A stretch of DNA of 47,466 bases from Eubacterium sp. (GTDB lineage Bacteria > Bacillota > Clostridia > Oscillospirales > Acutalibacteraceae): the NCBI GenBank assembly GCA_014465955.1, contig JACTVT010000015.1, positions 1 through 47,466 on the forward strand, given 5' to 3'. The notes beneath the pieces were generated by a model that did not search any database, had not been told where the DNA came from, and worked only from the letters and a program-made list of their open reading frames with translations. Position numbers and translations under genes: made by a program. Positions 47,247 through 47,466 of the stretch are shown here, piece by piece (within the stretch, counting starts at the first letter, position 1; each line of letters begins with the position of its first letter).

Positions 47247-47466
47247 ATGAGTAAAAGTTTAAAAGTTGTTGTATTGTTTGCTGTAGTAATAATTTTATTA
47301 TCAGGTTGTTCTGCTAATTCGGATATTAATAATAGTAGTAATTATTCAACAAGTGAATTAGAATTAAAGGAATATAACATATCAGTAAAGTCTAATATTG
47401 AGGAATTTGATTTAGGCGATAATTTGAAAGCGAGTATAGATTATACATATGTAAAGGAAGATGAAA
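47247..47466 (+). CDS. Putative lipoprotein, truncated by the window end
   Basis: Starts at ATG 47247 with GGAGG upstream, 17 bases after the previous stop, so it is probably in the same transcript. The first 20 residues are a lipoprotein signal with lipobox LSGC (Cys at about 20), followed by a Ser/Asn-rich linker and a mature part that continues beyond the window. Composition is clearly more AT-rich than the housekeeping genes, consistent with an accessory segment. Function unknown. Confidence 0.7.
   Translation, partial: MSKSLKVVVLFAVVIILLSGCSANSDINNSSNYSTSELELKEYNISVKSNIEEFDLGDNLKASIDYTYVKEDE

Overview
The window looks like chromosomal DNA of a low-to-moderate GC, anaerobic Gram-positive bacterium of the class Clostridia, most likely a gut Oscillospiraceae/Ruminococcaceae relative. 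The basis is the gene set (HrcA/CIRCE heat-shock operon, SepF and DivIVA, PcrA, endonuclease-type MutL, VanR/VanS-like pair, Na+-pumping decarboxylase subunits), AGGAGG-type ribosome sites, and interspersed palindromic repeats of a style I know from such genomes. The species assignment is inference.

Layout. 149-1858: oadG-oadB sodium-pump subunits. 1999-4203: pcrA. 4358-6777 (minus): malQ and a Cys-rich conserved protein of unknown function. 6966-18362: a long plus-strand run of miaB, a YlbF/RicF-like gene, mutS, mutL, miaA, an HlyD-like membrane protein, yggS, sepF and divIVA, many with overlapping ends. 18586-24831: ileS, lspA, rluD, a Cof-type phosphatase and nfo. 24848-27590: a response regulator, a histidine kinase and a C39-like peptidase. 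27836-28704 (minus): a 59-residue protein and a protein that may be a degenerate actin/MreB fold. 28882-30294: DUF3048. 30616-37227 (minus): hrcA-grpE-dnaK-dnaJ behind a perfect CIRCE element, then ugd and a DUF5662 gene. 37449-39717: a secreted CHAP protein, two overlapping small genes and an export permease without its ATPase. 39802-41120 (minus): aroE-aroK. 41253-45835: acpP, glpK, an Ldh2-type malate/lactate dehydrogenase and malic enzyme. 45991 to the end: pnuC behind a structured leader, an XRE repressor facing a small Cys-rich gene across a two-operator control region, and the start of a lipoprotein gene.

How it works together. The dehydrogenase, malic enzyme and decarboxylase subunits all act around malate, oxaloacetate and pyruvate. 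MiaA and MiaB act successively on the same tRNA base, and the YlbF-like gene is coupled to miaB. YggS, SepF and DivIVA form a Gram-positive division cluster.

Non-coding structure is the most interesting part. (1) pnuC has a consensus promoter, a 6-bp hairpin, a 19-position terminator stem and a leader segment complementary to the terminator loop: a candidate riboswitch. (2) About 15 short GTAGGG-headed palindromes are scattered between genes; their stems change while pairing is kept, and two sets are head-to-head pairs with a spacer, like REP/REPIN elements. (3) Longer mosaic palindromic elements of roughly 100-180 bp, some with internal insertions, sit just 3' of genes. (4) Three genes have their Shine-Dalgarno in the 3' arm of a terminator-like hairpin. 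(5) The XRE repressor region is a compact symmetric switch. I found no tRNA, rRNA, CRISPR array, transposase gene or intact prophage.
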